Shown: in pieces, positions 26,533 through 34,113 of the stretch
Layout of the letters: each line of letters opens with the position of its first letter
Position numbering within the stretch: position 1 is the stretch's first letter
DNA from: an uncultured Bacteroidota bacterium
GTDB taxonomy: Bacteria; Bacteroidota; Bacteroidia; Flavobacteriales; Flavobacteriaceae
DNA: 64,000 nt
Direction: 5' to 3'
NCBI GenBank assembly: GCA_902606555.1
Contig: CACLGQ010000004.1
Coordinates: 1-64,000, forward strand
Position numbers and translations under genes: made by a program
Notes under the pieces: model-generated
What the model was told of the DNA's origin: nothing
Seen by the model: only the letters and a program-made list of their open reading frames with translations
Database searches by the model: none

Positions 26533-26955
26533 ATGAACGTCGAATTTGTATATAATACTGATTTTAGGATCAACAATGAAGCTAAGATTACATCTTGGAT
26601 AAATTCCTTTTGTCAAAAAGAAGGCTTCACTATCGATACGCTTGTATTTGCATTCTTTAACGATGAAGACCTTAAAGCATTGAATATCAAGTTTTTAAAT
26701 CATGATTATTACACAGATGTTATTTCCTTTGATGAGTCTAACAACAGTCTTATTAAAGGAAATATTGCTATATCAGTTGACAGGGTTAAAGATAATGCCA
26801 GTGCTTTTTCTTCATTATTTGATGACGAGTTAAAGCGAGTTATTATACACGGTGTTTTACATTTTATGGGTTTTAATGATAAAACTGATGATGAAAAGTC
26901 ATTGATTAGAAAAAAAGAGGACTCTGCTTTAGAGATGTTCCACGTGAAACAGTAG
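26533..26955 (+). CDS. ybeY: Endoribonuclease YbeY (rRNA maturation factor)
   Basis: YbeY is a metal-dependent RNase in 16S rRNA maturation and ribosome quality control. The 140-residue product has the core IIHGVLHFMGF with His106 and His110. The third metal ligand, His in the E. coli enzyme, is Asp116 here (HxxxHxxxxxD). The C-terminus MFHVKQ is encoded by a parS-like site. I chose ATG 26533, after the -7 box; an upstream in-frame ATG at 26440 would add 31 residues unlike the family. The next gene, mnmG, begins 2 nt after the stop. Confidence 0.92.
   Translation: MNVEFVYNTDFRINNEAKITSWINSFCQKEGFTIDTLVFAFFNDEDLKALNIKFLNHDYYTDVISFDESNNSLIKGNIAISVDRVKDNASAFSSLFDDELKRVIIHGVLHFMGFNDKTDDEKSLIRKKEDSALEMFHVKQ
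26936..26951 (+). promoter_or_regulatory. parS-type ParB binding site, copy 1
   Basis: TGTTCCACGTGAAACA matches the broadly conserved parS pattern TGTTNCACGTGAAACA at every defined position. It lies inside the last codons of ybeY, encoding the FHVKQ tail. The same 16-mer occurs inverted at 28830-28845, on the other side of mnmG. ParB/Spo0J would bind here to seed a chromosome-partition complex. The parAB genes are not in this window. Confidence 0.85.
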
Positions 26956-26957
26956 TT

Positions 26958-28829
26958 ATGTTTAATGAAAAATATGATGTAATAGTTGTTGGCGCAGGCC
27001 ACGCGGGAAGTGAAGCTGCCGCTGCATCCGCCAATATGGGATCCTCAACTCTTCTGATCACTATGTCCCTTCAAAATATTGCTCAAATGTCTTGTAACCC
27101 AGCTATGGGCGGCATTGCCAAGGGTCAGATTATTAAAGAGATTGATGCGCTTGGTGGTTATAGTGGAATTGTAACAGATTTTTCTGCAATACAATTTAAA
27201 ATGCTCAACAAGTCTAAAGGACCCGCAGTTTGGAGCCCTAGAGCACAGTCAGACAGAATGGTTTTTTCTGCTAAGTGGAGAGAAATGCTTGAACAAACAC
27301 CAAATCTTGATTTTTACCAAGATTCAGTTGTTGGCCTGTTAGTTGATAAAAACTCTGTATGCGGAGTTGTAACACAATTGGGCTTAAAAATATATTCTAA
27401 ATCAGTTATTTTGACTAATGGTACTTTTTTAAATGGATTAATTCATGTGGGTGAAAAGAATTTCGGTGGTGGACGAGTTGGTGAAAAAGCTTCATTCGGA
27501 ATAACAGAAAATCTTTCTTCATTAGGTTTTAAGTCAGGTAGGATGAAAACAGGCACGCCACCAAGAGTTGACGGAAGGTCTTTAAACTACAATAAGATGG
27601 AAGAGCAGCCTGGAGACGAAAACCCAGGTAAGTTCTCGTTTTTACCTTCTACTCCGAAGTTGTCAAAACAAAGAAGTTGTTACATAACCTACACAAGTTC
27701 AACAACGCACGATCTATTAAAAGAAGGATTCGATCGTTCTCCAATGTTTAATGGGAGAATAAAAAGTGTAGGACCTAGGTACTGTCCCTCTATTGAAGAT
27801 AAAATTAACCGCTTTGCTGAAAAAGAACGACATCAAATATTTGTAGAACCTGAAGGCTGGAGTACTGTGGAGGTCTATGTTAATGGTTTCTCTACTTCAT
27901 TGCCGGAAGACGTTCAATATAAAGCCCTGTGTTCAATCCCAGGTTTTGAAGAAGTTAAAATGTTTAGACCTGGTTATGCTATTGAATATGATTATTTCCC
28001 TCCGACTCAACTTAAGTATTCATTGGAAACAAAACTCGTCGACAATTTATTCTTTGCTGGACAAATTAATGGAACTACAGGATATGAAGAGGCTGCATCT
28101 CAGGGATTAATGGCTGGTATTAACGCCCATTTAAAAATTAACTCCAAAGAACCCTTTGTGCTAAATAGAGATCAGGCCTACATAGGGGTTTTGATAGACG
28201 ACCTGATTACAAAAGGAACGGAGGAGCCTTATAGAATGTTTACATCAAGAGCAGAATTCAGAATGCTCCTTCGTCAAGACAATGCTGACTTAAGGCTTAC
28301 AGAGCTTTCACATAAAATAGGCCTTGCAAGTTCCGATCGTTTGGCCCTTGTTAATCGAAAGAAAAAACAAACCCAATATTTTATCGATTTTCTAACCAGC
28401 CTGAGTGTTGTTCCTGATGAAGTCAACCCAATCTTAGCAGAAAAAAACAGCGCTTTGATACCTCAATCAATGAAGCTTAGAAAAATATATGCTCGACCAA
28501 ACATTACTTCAACAGATATTTTAATGCTAAGTAAAGTTTCATCTTATGTAACAGAAAATGGTCTTAGTGAAGAGATTATAGAACAAGCTGAAATTCAAGT
28601 CAAGTATTCTGGCTACATTGAAAAAGAGAAGTTAAATGCTGAGAAGCTACAAAACTTGGAAAACATTAGTATTCCATCAAAGTTTAACTACAATAAGCTA
28701 AAGTCTCTGTCGTCAGAGGCTAGATCAAAGCTTGAGGAAATTAGGCCCAAAACATTGTCCCAAGCCTCCAGAATAAGCGGCGTATCACCCAGCGACATTT
28801 CATCAATTTTGGTTCACATGGGCAGATAA
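26958..28829 (+). CDS. mnmG: tRNA uridine-5-carboxymethylaminomethyl modification enzyme MnmG (GidA)
   Basis: MnmG, with MnmE, installs the cmnm5 group on wobble U34 of several tRNAs, using FAD and NADH. The 623-residue protein has the Rossmann motif GAGHAGSEAA at 12-21, SCNPAMGGIAKGQI, the RMKTGTPPRVDGRS signature and the FFAGQINGTTGYEEAASQG block. It is directly behind ybeY and is flanked on both sides by parS-type sites. Length is normal. Confidence 0.97.
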   Translation: MFNEKYDVIVVGAGHAGSEAAAASANMGSSTLLITMSLQNIAQMSCNPAMGGIAKGQIIKEIDALGGYSGIVTDFSAIQFKMLNKSKGPAVWSPRAQSDRMVFSAKWREMLEQTPNLDFYQDSVVGLLVDKNSVCGVVTQLGLKIYSKSVILTNGTFLNGLIHVGEKNFGGGRVGEKASFGITENLSSLGFKSGRMKTGTPPRVDGRSLNYNKMEEQPGDENPGKFSFLPSTPKLSKQRSCYITYTSSTTHDLLKEGFDRSPMFNGRIKSVGPRYCPSIEDKINRFAEKERHQIFVEPEGWSTVEVYVNGFSTSLPEDVQYKALCSIPGFEEVKMFRPGYAIEYDYFPPTQLKYSLETKLVDNLFFAGQINGTTGYEEAASQGLMAGINAHLKINSKEPFVLNRDQAYIGVLIDDLITKGTEEPYRMFTSRAEFRMLLRQDNADLRLTELSHKIGLASSDRLALVNRKKKQTQYFIDFLTSLSVVPDEVNPILAEKNSALIPQSMKLRKIYARPNITSTDILMLSKVSSYVTENGLSEEIIEQAEIQVKYSGYIEKEKLNAEKLQNLENISIPSKFNYNKLKSLSSEARSKLEEIRPKTLSQASRISGVSPSDISSILVHMGR

Positions 28830-28845
28830 TGTTTCACGTGGAACA
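28830..28845 (-). promoter_or_regulatory. parS-type ParB binding site, copy 2
   Basis: The plus strand reads TGTTTCACGTGGAACA. Its reverse complement is TGTTCCACGTGAAACA, identical to copy 1. It starts at the base after the mnmG stop codon, about 1.9 kb from copy 1 and in opposite orientation. Confidence 0.85.
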
Positions 28846-28851
28846 AGACTT

Positions 28852-29679
28852 ATGAAAACGCCAATTAAAATAAAGGACCACTTTTTAAGCAAAGAAGGTT
28901 TTGTTGTCTCTAACTACAAGCCTGGAGTTCTTAAAACAGAGCCAACTCTAAATTCAAAAGAATTAAAAAAATATTACAACTCTGATAAATATTTGTCTCA
29001 CTCAAAATCCAATACATTTTTTGGAAAAATTTATACAATAGCATCATCACTCATGCTTTCTAGCAAGTATAACATGATCAAAAAGCATATAAATCACAAA
29101 TCTAATATAGTTGACTTCGGATGTGGAAAAGGAGAGTTTGTTTTAAAGCTTTCAAATAAAGGCCACACCTGCTTTGGTATTGAAAATAACGACTTGGCTA
29201 TTTCCCAATTAAAGAGGCAAAATATAAAACATTATAAGTCTTTTCAAGGGCTCCCCAAAAAAATAGACCTCATTATGTTCTGGCATTCTTTTGAGCATGT
29301 ATCAAATTATGAATCTGTTTTAAATAGTTTAAAATCCTTAACATCAAAAAATGCCAAGGTCTTAATTGCTTTGCCAAACTATTTGTCGTTTGATGCAAGG
29401 TATTATGGGTCAGGCTGGGCAGCATTCGATGTTCCAAGACATAGATTTCATTTTTCACCAATGGGGTTAAAATCCGTTATGGCGGATTTTGGATTTAAGC
29501 TAGTTAACACACACCCTCTTTACCTAGATGCTTTTTATATTTCTATGATTTCTGAAAAATATAAAAACAACAAACTGTATTTTTTGTTTGGGATATTAAT
29601 TGGGTTAATTTCAAATCTCATTGCTCTATTTAATTCAAACTACAGCTCAAGTGTATTTGTTTTCAAAAAAACAATTTAA
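28852..29679 (+). CDS. Class I SAM-dependent methyltransferase
   Basis: This 275-residue protein has the SAM-binding motif VDFGCGKGEF, a following acidic strand end (FGIENND) and IDLIMFWHSFEHV, as in type 11/12 methyltransferases. The C-terminal 30 or so residues include a hydrophobic stretch (FLFGILIGLISNLIALF) that may be a membrane anchor. The target is unknown; relatives act on lipids, quinones or sugars. It starts 6 nt after the second parS site and is probably co-transcribed with mnmG. Confidence 0.82.
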   Translation: MKTPIKIKDHFLSKEGFVVSNYKPGVLKTEPTLNSKELKKYYNSDKYLSHSKSNTFFGKIYTIASSLMLSSKYNMIKKHINHKSNIVDFGCGKGEFVLKLSNKGHTCFGIENNDLAISQLKRQNIKHYKSFQGLPKKIDLIMFWHSFEHVSNYESVLNSLKSLTSKNAKVLIALPNYLSFDARYYGSGWAAFDVPRHRFHFSPMGLKSVMADFGFKLVNTHPLYLDAFYISMISEKYKNNKLYFLFGILIGLISNLIALFNSNYSSSVFVFKKTI

Positions 29680-29779
29680 AGAGCTTTTAAGAGCTTTTGG
29701 CGCCTCTAGCTAGTATTAAATCTAAAAAAAGTTTTTTTGTCGTTAAAGTTAAAATGTAGAAGTTTTTTAATAAACAAAG

Positions 29780-29795
29780 TGTTGTAAATACAACA
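29780..29795. repeat. 16-nt inverted repeat TGTTGTA-AA-TACAACA
   Basis: Two perfect 7-nt arms with a 2-nt centre lie between the convergent methyltransferase and delta-prime genes. The loop is too small and no good U-tract follows, so it is a poor terminator. It could be a protein-binding palindrome or chance in AT-rich DNA. Confidence 0.35.
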
Positions 29796-29796
29796 A

Positions 29797-30786
29797 TTAT
29801 ATGTGAATTAATTTAGTAAGGTCAAATGCAAGGTTTGTCATAACCATTTTATTGTTTGCCCATCTTTTAATGTGATAACGGCTATTCTCAAAAAGACAAC
29901 TTATTTGCTCAATATTTCTGTCATTAACATATTTTGAAAAAGCTTCAAAGTTAAATTCTAATGAAGATTTAAATTCAACAAACTGTTCCAGTCCAATGTT
30001 TTTTAAATAAGCCTGCCTAAATATTTCATTTGAGTATATTAAAAAGCTTTTAATTTCTTCGCGATCTAGTTTTGAGGTTGTCTCTGACCACTTTACAAGA
30101 TTAGCTAAACTTTCTTTGTTCCTTTTTGCTTGAAAGGCATTTCTTGTTAGCTCGCTAAATATATTTTCATAAAAATCATTATTATTAAAGGTTTTTCTGC
30201 CCTCATTCCTAAAACTAATTTTTTGACATCTAGAGTCCAATGTTTTTAACATTGAGCCCCCATCCTCAGCTATAAAAATAAATACAGTTTTATCACCCGG
30301 TTCTTCAACCAATTTTAATAGTTTGTTACCAGCTTCATTGTTCATTCTATCAGCCATCCAAAAAAGAACAACCTTATACCCTGATGCAAAAGACGACAAT
30401 GATAATTTTTTGTATAAAGTAGAAACAGTATTTATTCCTATCTGAGGCTGTTTTTTTATATCAAGCCTATCGTTCCACCCTTTTATATTTATTTCTAAAT
30501 CATTTGTTACAGCATATTCAATCCAATCTTTGCAATAAAAATCACATGAATTTTCAGCTTTTTTTTCTGAGCTAGGTATAGGGAAAACTATGTGGAAGTC
30601 GGGGTGAGCTAGATTTTTGCTAAAGTTTGTGTCTAAATTATTATTTGATGAATTTAGCATAAAAAGACTTTGTGTAAAATCAATAGCTGATTTTAACTTT
30701 CCAGACCCAGCAGGTCCTTCAAAAAGAAAAGCATTAGGAATTCTGCCCGAGTTAATAATTGATTTAAGCTCTTTATTTGCCTCCAT
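29797..30786 (-). CDS. holB: DNA polymerase III delta-prime-like clamp-loader subunit
   Basis: This 329-residue AAA+ protein opens with RIPNAFLFEGPAGSGKLKSA, a P-loop-like motif ending in GK-L rather than GKT/S. It then has LVEEPGDKTVFIFIAED and TLDSRCQKI, which match the delta-prime/tau family pattern (LLKxLEEP...SRC). Delta-prime helps open the sliding clamp during replication and does not itself need ATP hydrolysis, so the altered P-loop is consistent. It is divergent from pgk. Confidence 0.85.
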   Translation of the reverse strand: MEANKELKSIINSGRIPNAFLFEGPAGSGKLKSAIDFTQSLFMLNSSNNNLDTNFSKNLAHPDFHIVFPIPSSEKKAENSCDFYCKDWIEYAVTNDLEINIKGWNDRLDIKKQPQIGINTVSTLYKKLSLSSFASGYKVVLFWMADRMNNEAGNKLLKLVEEPGDKTVFIFIAEDGGSMLKTLDSRCQKISFRNEGRKTFNNNDFYENIFSELTRNAFQAKRNKESLANLVKWSETTSKLDREEIKSFLIYSNEIFRQAYLKNIGLEQFVEFKSSLEFNFEAFSKYVNDRNIEQISCLFENSRYHIKRWANNKMVMTNLAFDLTKLIHI

Positions 30787-30825
30787 TATTGGATTAAAAA
30801 TAATATTAAAATGTTACAAATACCA

Positions 30826-30833
30826 TATATTTG
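30826..30833 (+). promoter_or_regulatory. pgk -7 box (TATATTTG)
   Basis: TATATTTG ends 10 nt before the pgk ATG at 30844. No -33 box at a standard distance. Confidence 0.5.
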
Positions 30834-30843
30834 AGAATATATA

Positions 30844-32025
30844 ATGAGAACAATCGATCAGTTTAATTTTTGTAATAAAAAGGTAATAATCAGGGTTGAT
30901 TTTAATGTTCCAATTGACAACGATCGAGTAACCGATACAAGCAGGATAGAAGCTGCAAAACAAACTATCGATAAGATTTGTATTGATGGAGGATCATGTA
31001 TTTTGGTTTCTCATCTTGGAAGACCTAGCTGCTTTCAAGACAAATTTTCTATGAAGAAAATAATTGACTCAGTCGAAAAAGTTCTTAACAAAAAAGTATA
31101 CTTAAGCAATGATGTTATTGGCGAAGATTCAATTCAAAAGGTTTCAAATTTAAAACCAGGACAAATCTTACTTTTAGAGAATGTAAGATTTCATAAAGAA
31201 GAAACAGAAGGAGACCTTAATTTTGCGAAGCAGCTTGCACAATTGGGTGACTGTTATGTAAATGATGCGTTTGGAACTGCGCATAGAGCTCATGCCTCAA
31301 CAACCATTATTTCAAAGTTTTTTACAAATAAGTTCTTTGGAAAATTACTTGAGAAAGAAGTTTTAGCTATCAAAAAAGTAATGAGCTCAGGTCAAAAACC
31401 TATACTTGCTATTTTGGGTGGAGCAAAAATCTCCTCTAAAATTCCTATTTTAAAAAACATAATAAAAATTGCCGATGATATAATAATTGGAGGAGGCATG
31501 TCTTTTACTTTTTCTAAAGCACTAGGGGGGAATATTGGAAAATCAATTTGTGAAGATTCAATGATAAATGTTTGCAAAGACATTTTAACAACAGCAGAAA
31601 AGAACAATGTAAAGATTCACTTGCCATCTGACGCCATTTGTGCTTTAGATTTCGACAATAATTCAATCAGCAAAGCTTTTGACATTATGAATATTGAAGA
31701 TGGTTATCAAGGGATGGATGCTGGACCTAATACTTTAAAAAGATTTAAGAAAGTAATACTAAAATCAAAAACAATTTTATGGAACGGTCCTATTGGTGTT
31801 TTCGAATTTTCAAATTTTTCGAATGGCACAAAAGAACTTGGAAAATACATTTCTGATAGTACAGAAAAAGGAGCTTTTTCATTGGTTGGGGGAGGAGATT
31901 CTGTTGCGGCTGTTAAGGCTTTTGGAATTCAAAATAAGATGAGCTATGTATCTACCGGTGGAGGGGCAATGCTCGAAAGTTTAGAGGGAAAAACTCTACC
32001 TGGAATAAATGCTTTACTATCATGA
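30844..32025 (+). CDS. pgk: Phosphoglycerate kinase
   Basis: Pgk converts 1,3-bisphosphoglycerate plus ADP to 3-phosphoglycerate plus ATP in glycolysis, and the reverse in gluconeogenesis. The 393-residue protein has IRVDFNVPID, SHLGRP, NDAFGTAHRAHAS, GGAKISSKI, the WNGPIGVFE segment and the nucleotide-binding GGGDSVAA. Length is normal for bacteria. Its stop overlaps the start of the next lipoprotein gene (ATGA), so the two are coupled. Confidence 0.97.
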   Translation: MRTIDQFNFCNKKVIIRVDFNVPIDNDRVTDTSRIEAAKQTIDKICIDGGSCILVSHLGRPSCFQDKFSMKKIIDSVEKVLNKKVYLSNDVIGEDSIQKVSNLKPGQILLLENVRFHKEETEGDLNFAKQLAQLGDCYVNDAFGTAHRAHASTTIISKFFTNKFFGKLLEKEVLAIKKVMSSGQKPILAILGGAKISSKIPILKNIIKIADDIIIGGGMSFTFSKALGGNIGKSICEDSMINVCKDILTTAEKNNVKIHLPSDAICALDFDNNSISKAFDIMNIEDGYQGMDAGPNTLKRFKKVILKSKTILWNGPIGVFEFSNFSNGTKELGKYISDSTEKGAFSLVGGGDSVAAVKAFGIQNKMSYVSTGGGAMLESLEGKTLPGINALLS

Positions 32026-32984
32026 AATCATTAAGCATAATTTTATTATCATTTTTTTTTATTGTTTCCTGTAAGAATAGCAATACTAATTATAAGCCGC
32101 TATCCTCAGGTAGATTACACTCTGTTTCAGTGGTTCTTGATAAACAAGACTGGGAATCTGAAACAGGAAAAAAAATAAGAGATTTATATGCTGATGAATA
32201 CTTAGGTTTACCTCAGATAGAAGAGAGATTTTCATTAAGCCAAATCGACTATAGTACTTTTTCAGGTTTTGCAAGAACAGGAAGAAATATAATTTATATT
32301 AACAAAAGAAAACAGAAAGGTTCTAGTATTACCATAAATAAATATGCAAGACCGCAAGTATTTTTAGAAATTTCTGGAAAAAATCAAAATGAGATTTTAG
32401 AACAAATTAAATCTTCAAAAGAGACGGGTGTTTCATATTTTTCCAAAGGAGAGATTATTGAAAATCAAAGAAGAATTTTACAATCAGTTTTAATAGACTC
32501 ACAGATCAAGGATCAATTTAATGTCGAATTAACCATGCCATCAGCATATAGTTTATTTAAAAAAGAAGAAAATTTTCTATGGTATCAAAAACCAACAAAA
32601 TATGGTACATCTAACATTATTATATCTGAGCTTACTTTTTTGGATGAAATATTTCTTAACGAAGTTGTAGAGATAAGGGACTCGATTTCTAAGCTTTATG
32701 TTCCAGGTCGGCTTGAAAATAGTTATATGGTTACCGAACAAGCATATGAACCAATATTTACCCAAACAAAAATCAATCAATTTGACTCAAGCGAAACACG
32801 CGGCACATGGGAAGTAAGCGGAGATTTTATGGGAGGCCCATTTATTAATTATATTATTAAAGATACCATCAACAAAAGGAGCATTTACCTTGAGGGGTTT
32901 GTATTTTCACCATCAGAGAGAAAAAGAGATAATATAATAGAGCTGGAAGCTATTATAAAGTCGCTAGAAATCTTTAAAAAATAA
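32022..32984 (+). CDS. DUF4837 family lipoprotein
   Basis: This is a 320-residue predicted lipoprotein with leader MKSLSIILLSFFFIVSC and lipidation Cys17. The rest matches my recollection of DUF4837, a Bacteroidota family of unknown function usually found as an envelope lipoprotein: VVLDKQDWESETGKKIRD, RNIIYINKRK and TRGTWEVSGDFMGGPFINY. Translation is coupled to pgk by ATGA overlap. No catalytic motif is evident. Confidence 0.8.
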   Translation: MKSLSIILLSFFFIVSCKNSNTNYKPLSSGRLHSVSVVLDKQDWESETGKKIRDLYADEYLGLPQIEERFSLSQIDYSTFSGFARTGRNIIYINKRKQKGSSITINKYARPQVFLEISGKNQNEILEQIKSSKETGVSYFSKGEIIENQRRILQSVLIDSQIKDQFNVELTMPSAYSLFKKEENFLWYQKPTKYGTSNIIISELTFLDEIFLNEVVEIRDSISKLYVPGRLENSYMVTEQAYEPIFTQTKINQFDSSETRGTWEVSGDFMGGPFINYIIKDTINKRSIYLEGFVFSPSERKRDNIIELEAIIKSLEIFKK

Positions 32985-32986
32985 TA

Positions 32987-33172
32987 TTATTTTGAGTCAG
33001 AATCAGATGCTTTTTCATCATCATCTTTAAGTTCTTTTTTGAATTCTTTTATTCCTTTTCCAAAACCACCCATAAACTCAGCAATCCTTCTTCCTCCGAA
33101 AAGAAATAGGATTACCAAAACAATAATTAAGATTTGTAAGGGGCCAATTGCAACAAGACTTATTAAAGACAT
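32987..33172 (-). CDS. tatA: Sec-independent translocase protein TatA
   Basis: This 61-residue Tat component has one N-terminal helix (GPLQILIIVLVILFLFGGRRI), the FGGRRIAE hinge, an amphipathic helix (FGKGIKEFKKELKDD) and an acidic tail. TatA oligomers form the passage for folded proteins with twin-arginine signals. TatC is not in the window. A TACATTTG box lies 20 nt upstream. It converges with DUF4837 (2-nt gap). Confidence 0.92.
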   Translation of the reverse strand: MSLISLVAIGPLQILIIVLVILFLFGGRRIAEFMGGFGKGIKEFKKELKDDDEKASDSDSK

Positions 33173-33192
33173 ATAAATTAAATTACTTTAGA

Positions 33193-33200
33193 CAAATGTA
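33193..33200 (-). promoter_or_regulatory. tatA -7 box (TACATTTG)
   Basis: TACATTTG on the minus strand fits the consensus and ends 20 nt before the tatA ATG, giving a leader of about 17 nt. Confidence 0.55.
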
Positions 33201-33249
33201 AAAAAAATTAAACTAGTTATATATTAAATGTAATAAATATTGGTATTGT

Positions 33250-33257
33250 TATATTTG
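33250..33257 (+). promoter_or_regulatory. -7 box (TATATTTG) of the M23 peptidase gene
   Basis: TATATTTG ends 5 nt before the ATG at 33263, predicting a leader of about two nucleotides. Confidence 0.6.
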
Positions 33258-33262
33258 CTTTT

Positions 33263-34111
33263 ATGTCGAAAAGTAATGTCAATAAAAAGCAAACAAGAAG
33301 CAATTATAGGCTTGCCGTTGTTAAGGAGGACTCCTATGAGGAAAAGTTTGCTCTAAGCCTTTCAAAAAGAAATATTTTTTTAGTGATATCTTTTATTACT
33401 CTTTTTGTTATTTCGATAACAGCGTTATTTATCTTTTATTCACCAGTCAGAGAATATATTCCTGGCTATGATAAAACAAAAATTAGAATGCAGGCAATTG
33501 AAAATCTTGAAAAAATCGACTCTATTATGATCTCTTTACAGAAAAATAAACAATTCATAGAATCTTTTTCTAGTACAATAAATGGAGAAGAATTTAATAG
33601 TGTTTACGGAGATAATCAAAGGGTCCAAAATATTGAGCTAAGTGAACTTGAAGTTAATATCAATATAGAAGACTCGATTCTTAGAAAAATAGTAGAAATA
33701 GAGGACCGTTTCAATTTCATTGAATCGGAAAATAATGAAATATCCTTAGACTTGATAAGTCCAGCAAAAGGATTGGTTTCAGAGGGTTTTAGTTTTTCGG
33801 ATAAACACTTTGGTGTCGATATAGTTTTAAAAGAGCGAACTCCAATTAAATCTATTTCAGACGGCATTGTCATTTTTTCCGCATGGACTTTAAATTATGG
33901 ACATACAGTAGTTGTTTACCACAAAAATAAATTGACCAGTATTTATAAGCACAATGAATCCATAAAGGTTAAAAAGGGAGATTTTGTAATGTCTGGAGAG
34001 ATCATAGCTCTGTCAGGAAACACAGGAGACTTAACCACCGGCCCTCATTTACACTTTGAAATATGGGATTCTCAAGGCCCTATAAATCCAGAGGACTTAA
34101 TTAGTTTTTAA
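33263..34111 (+). CDS. Membrane-anchored M23 peptidoglycan endopeptidase
   Basis: This 282-residue protein has a short basic cytoplasmic tail, one membrane helix at about 38-58, a helical stalk and a LytM/M23 domain. The zinc-site residues are intact: His182 and Asp186 in HFGVDI, and His262/His264 in GPHLHFEIW. It should cut peptide cross-links in peptidoglycan and may be important for growth or division. It is followed 2 nt later by the GH3-domain gene. Compare the degenerate relative at 56123-57328. Confidence 0.92.
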   Translation: MSKSNVNKKQTRSNYRLAVVKEDSYEEKFALSLSKRNIFLVISFITLFVISITALFIFYSPVREYIPGYDKTKIRMQAIENLEKIDSIMISLQKNKQFIESFSSTINGEEFNSVYGDNQRVQNIELSELEVNINIEDSILRKIVEIEDRFNFIESENNEISLDLISPAKGLVSEGFSFSDKHFGVDIVLKERTPIKSISDGIVIFSAWTLNYGHTVVVYHKNKLTSIYKHNESIKVKKGDFVMSGEIIALSGNTGDLTTGPHLHFEIWDSQGPINPEDLISF

Positions 34112-34113
34112 GG

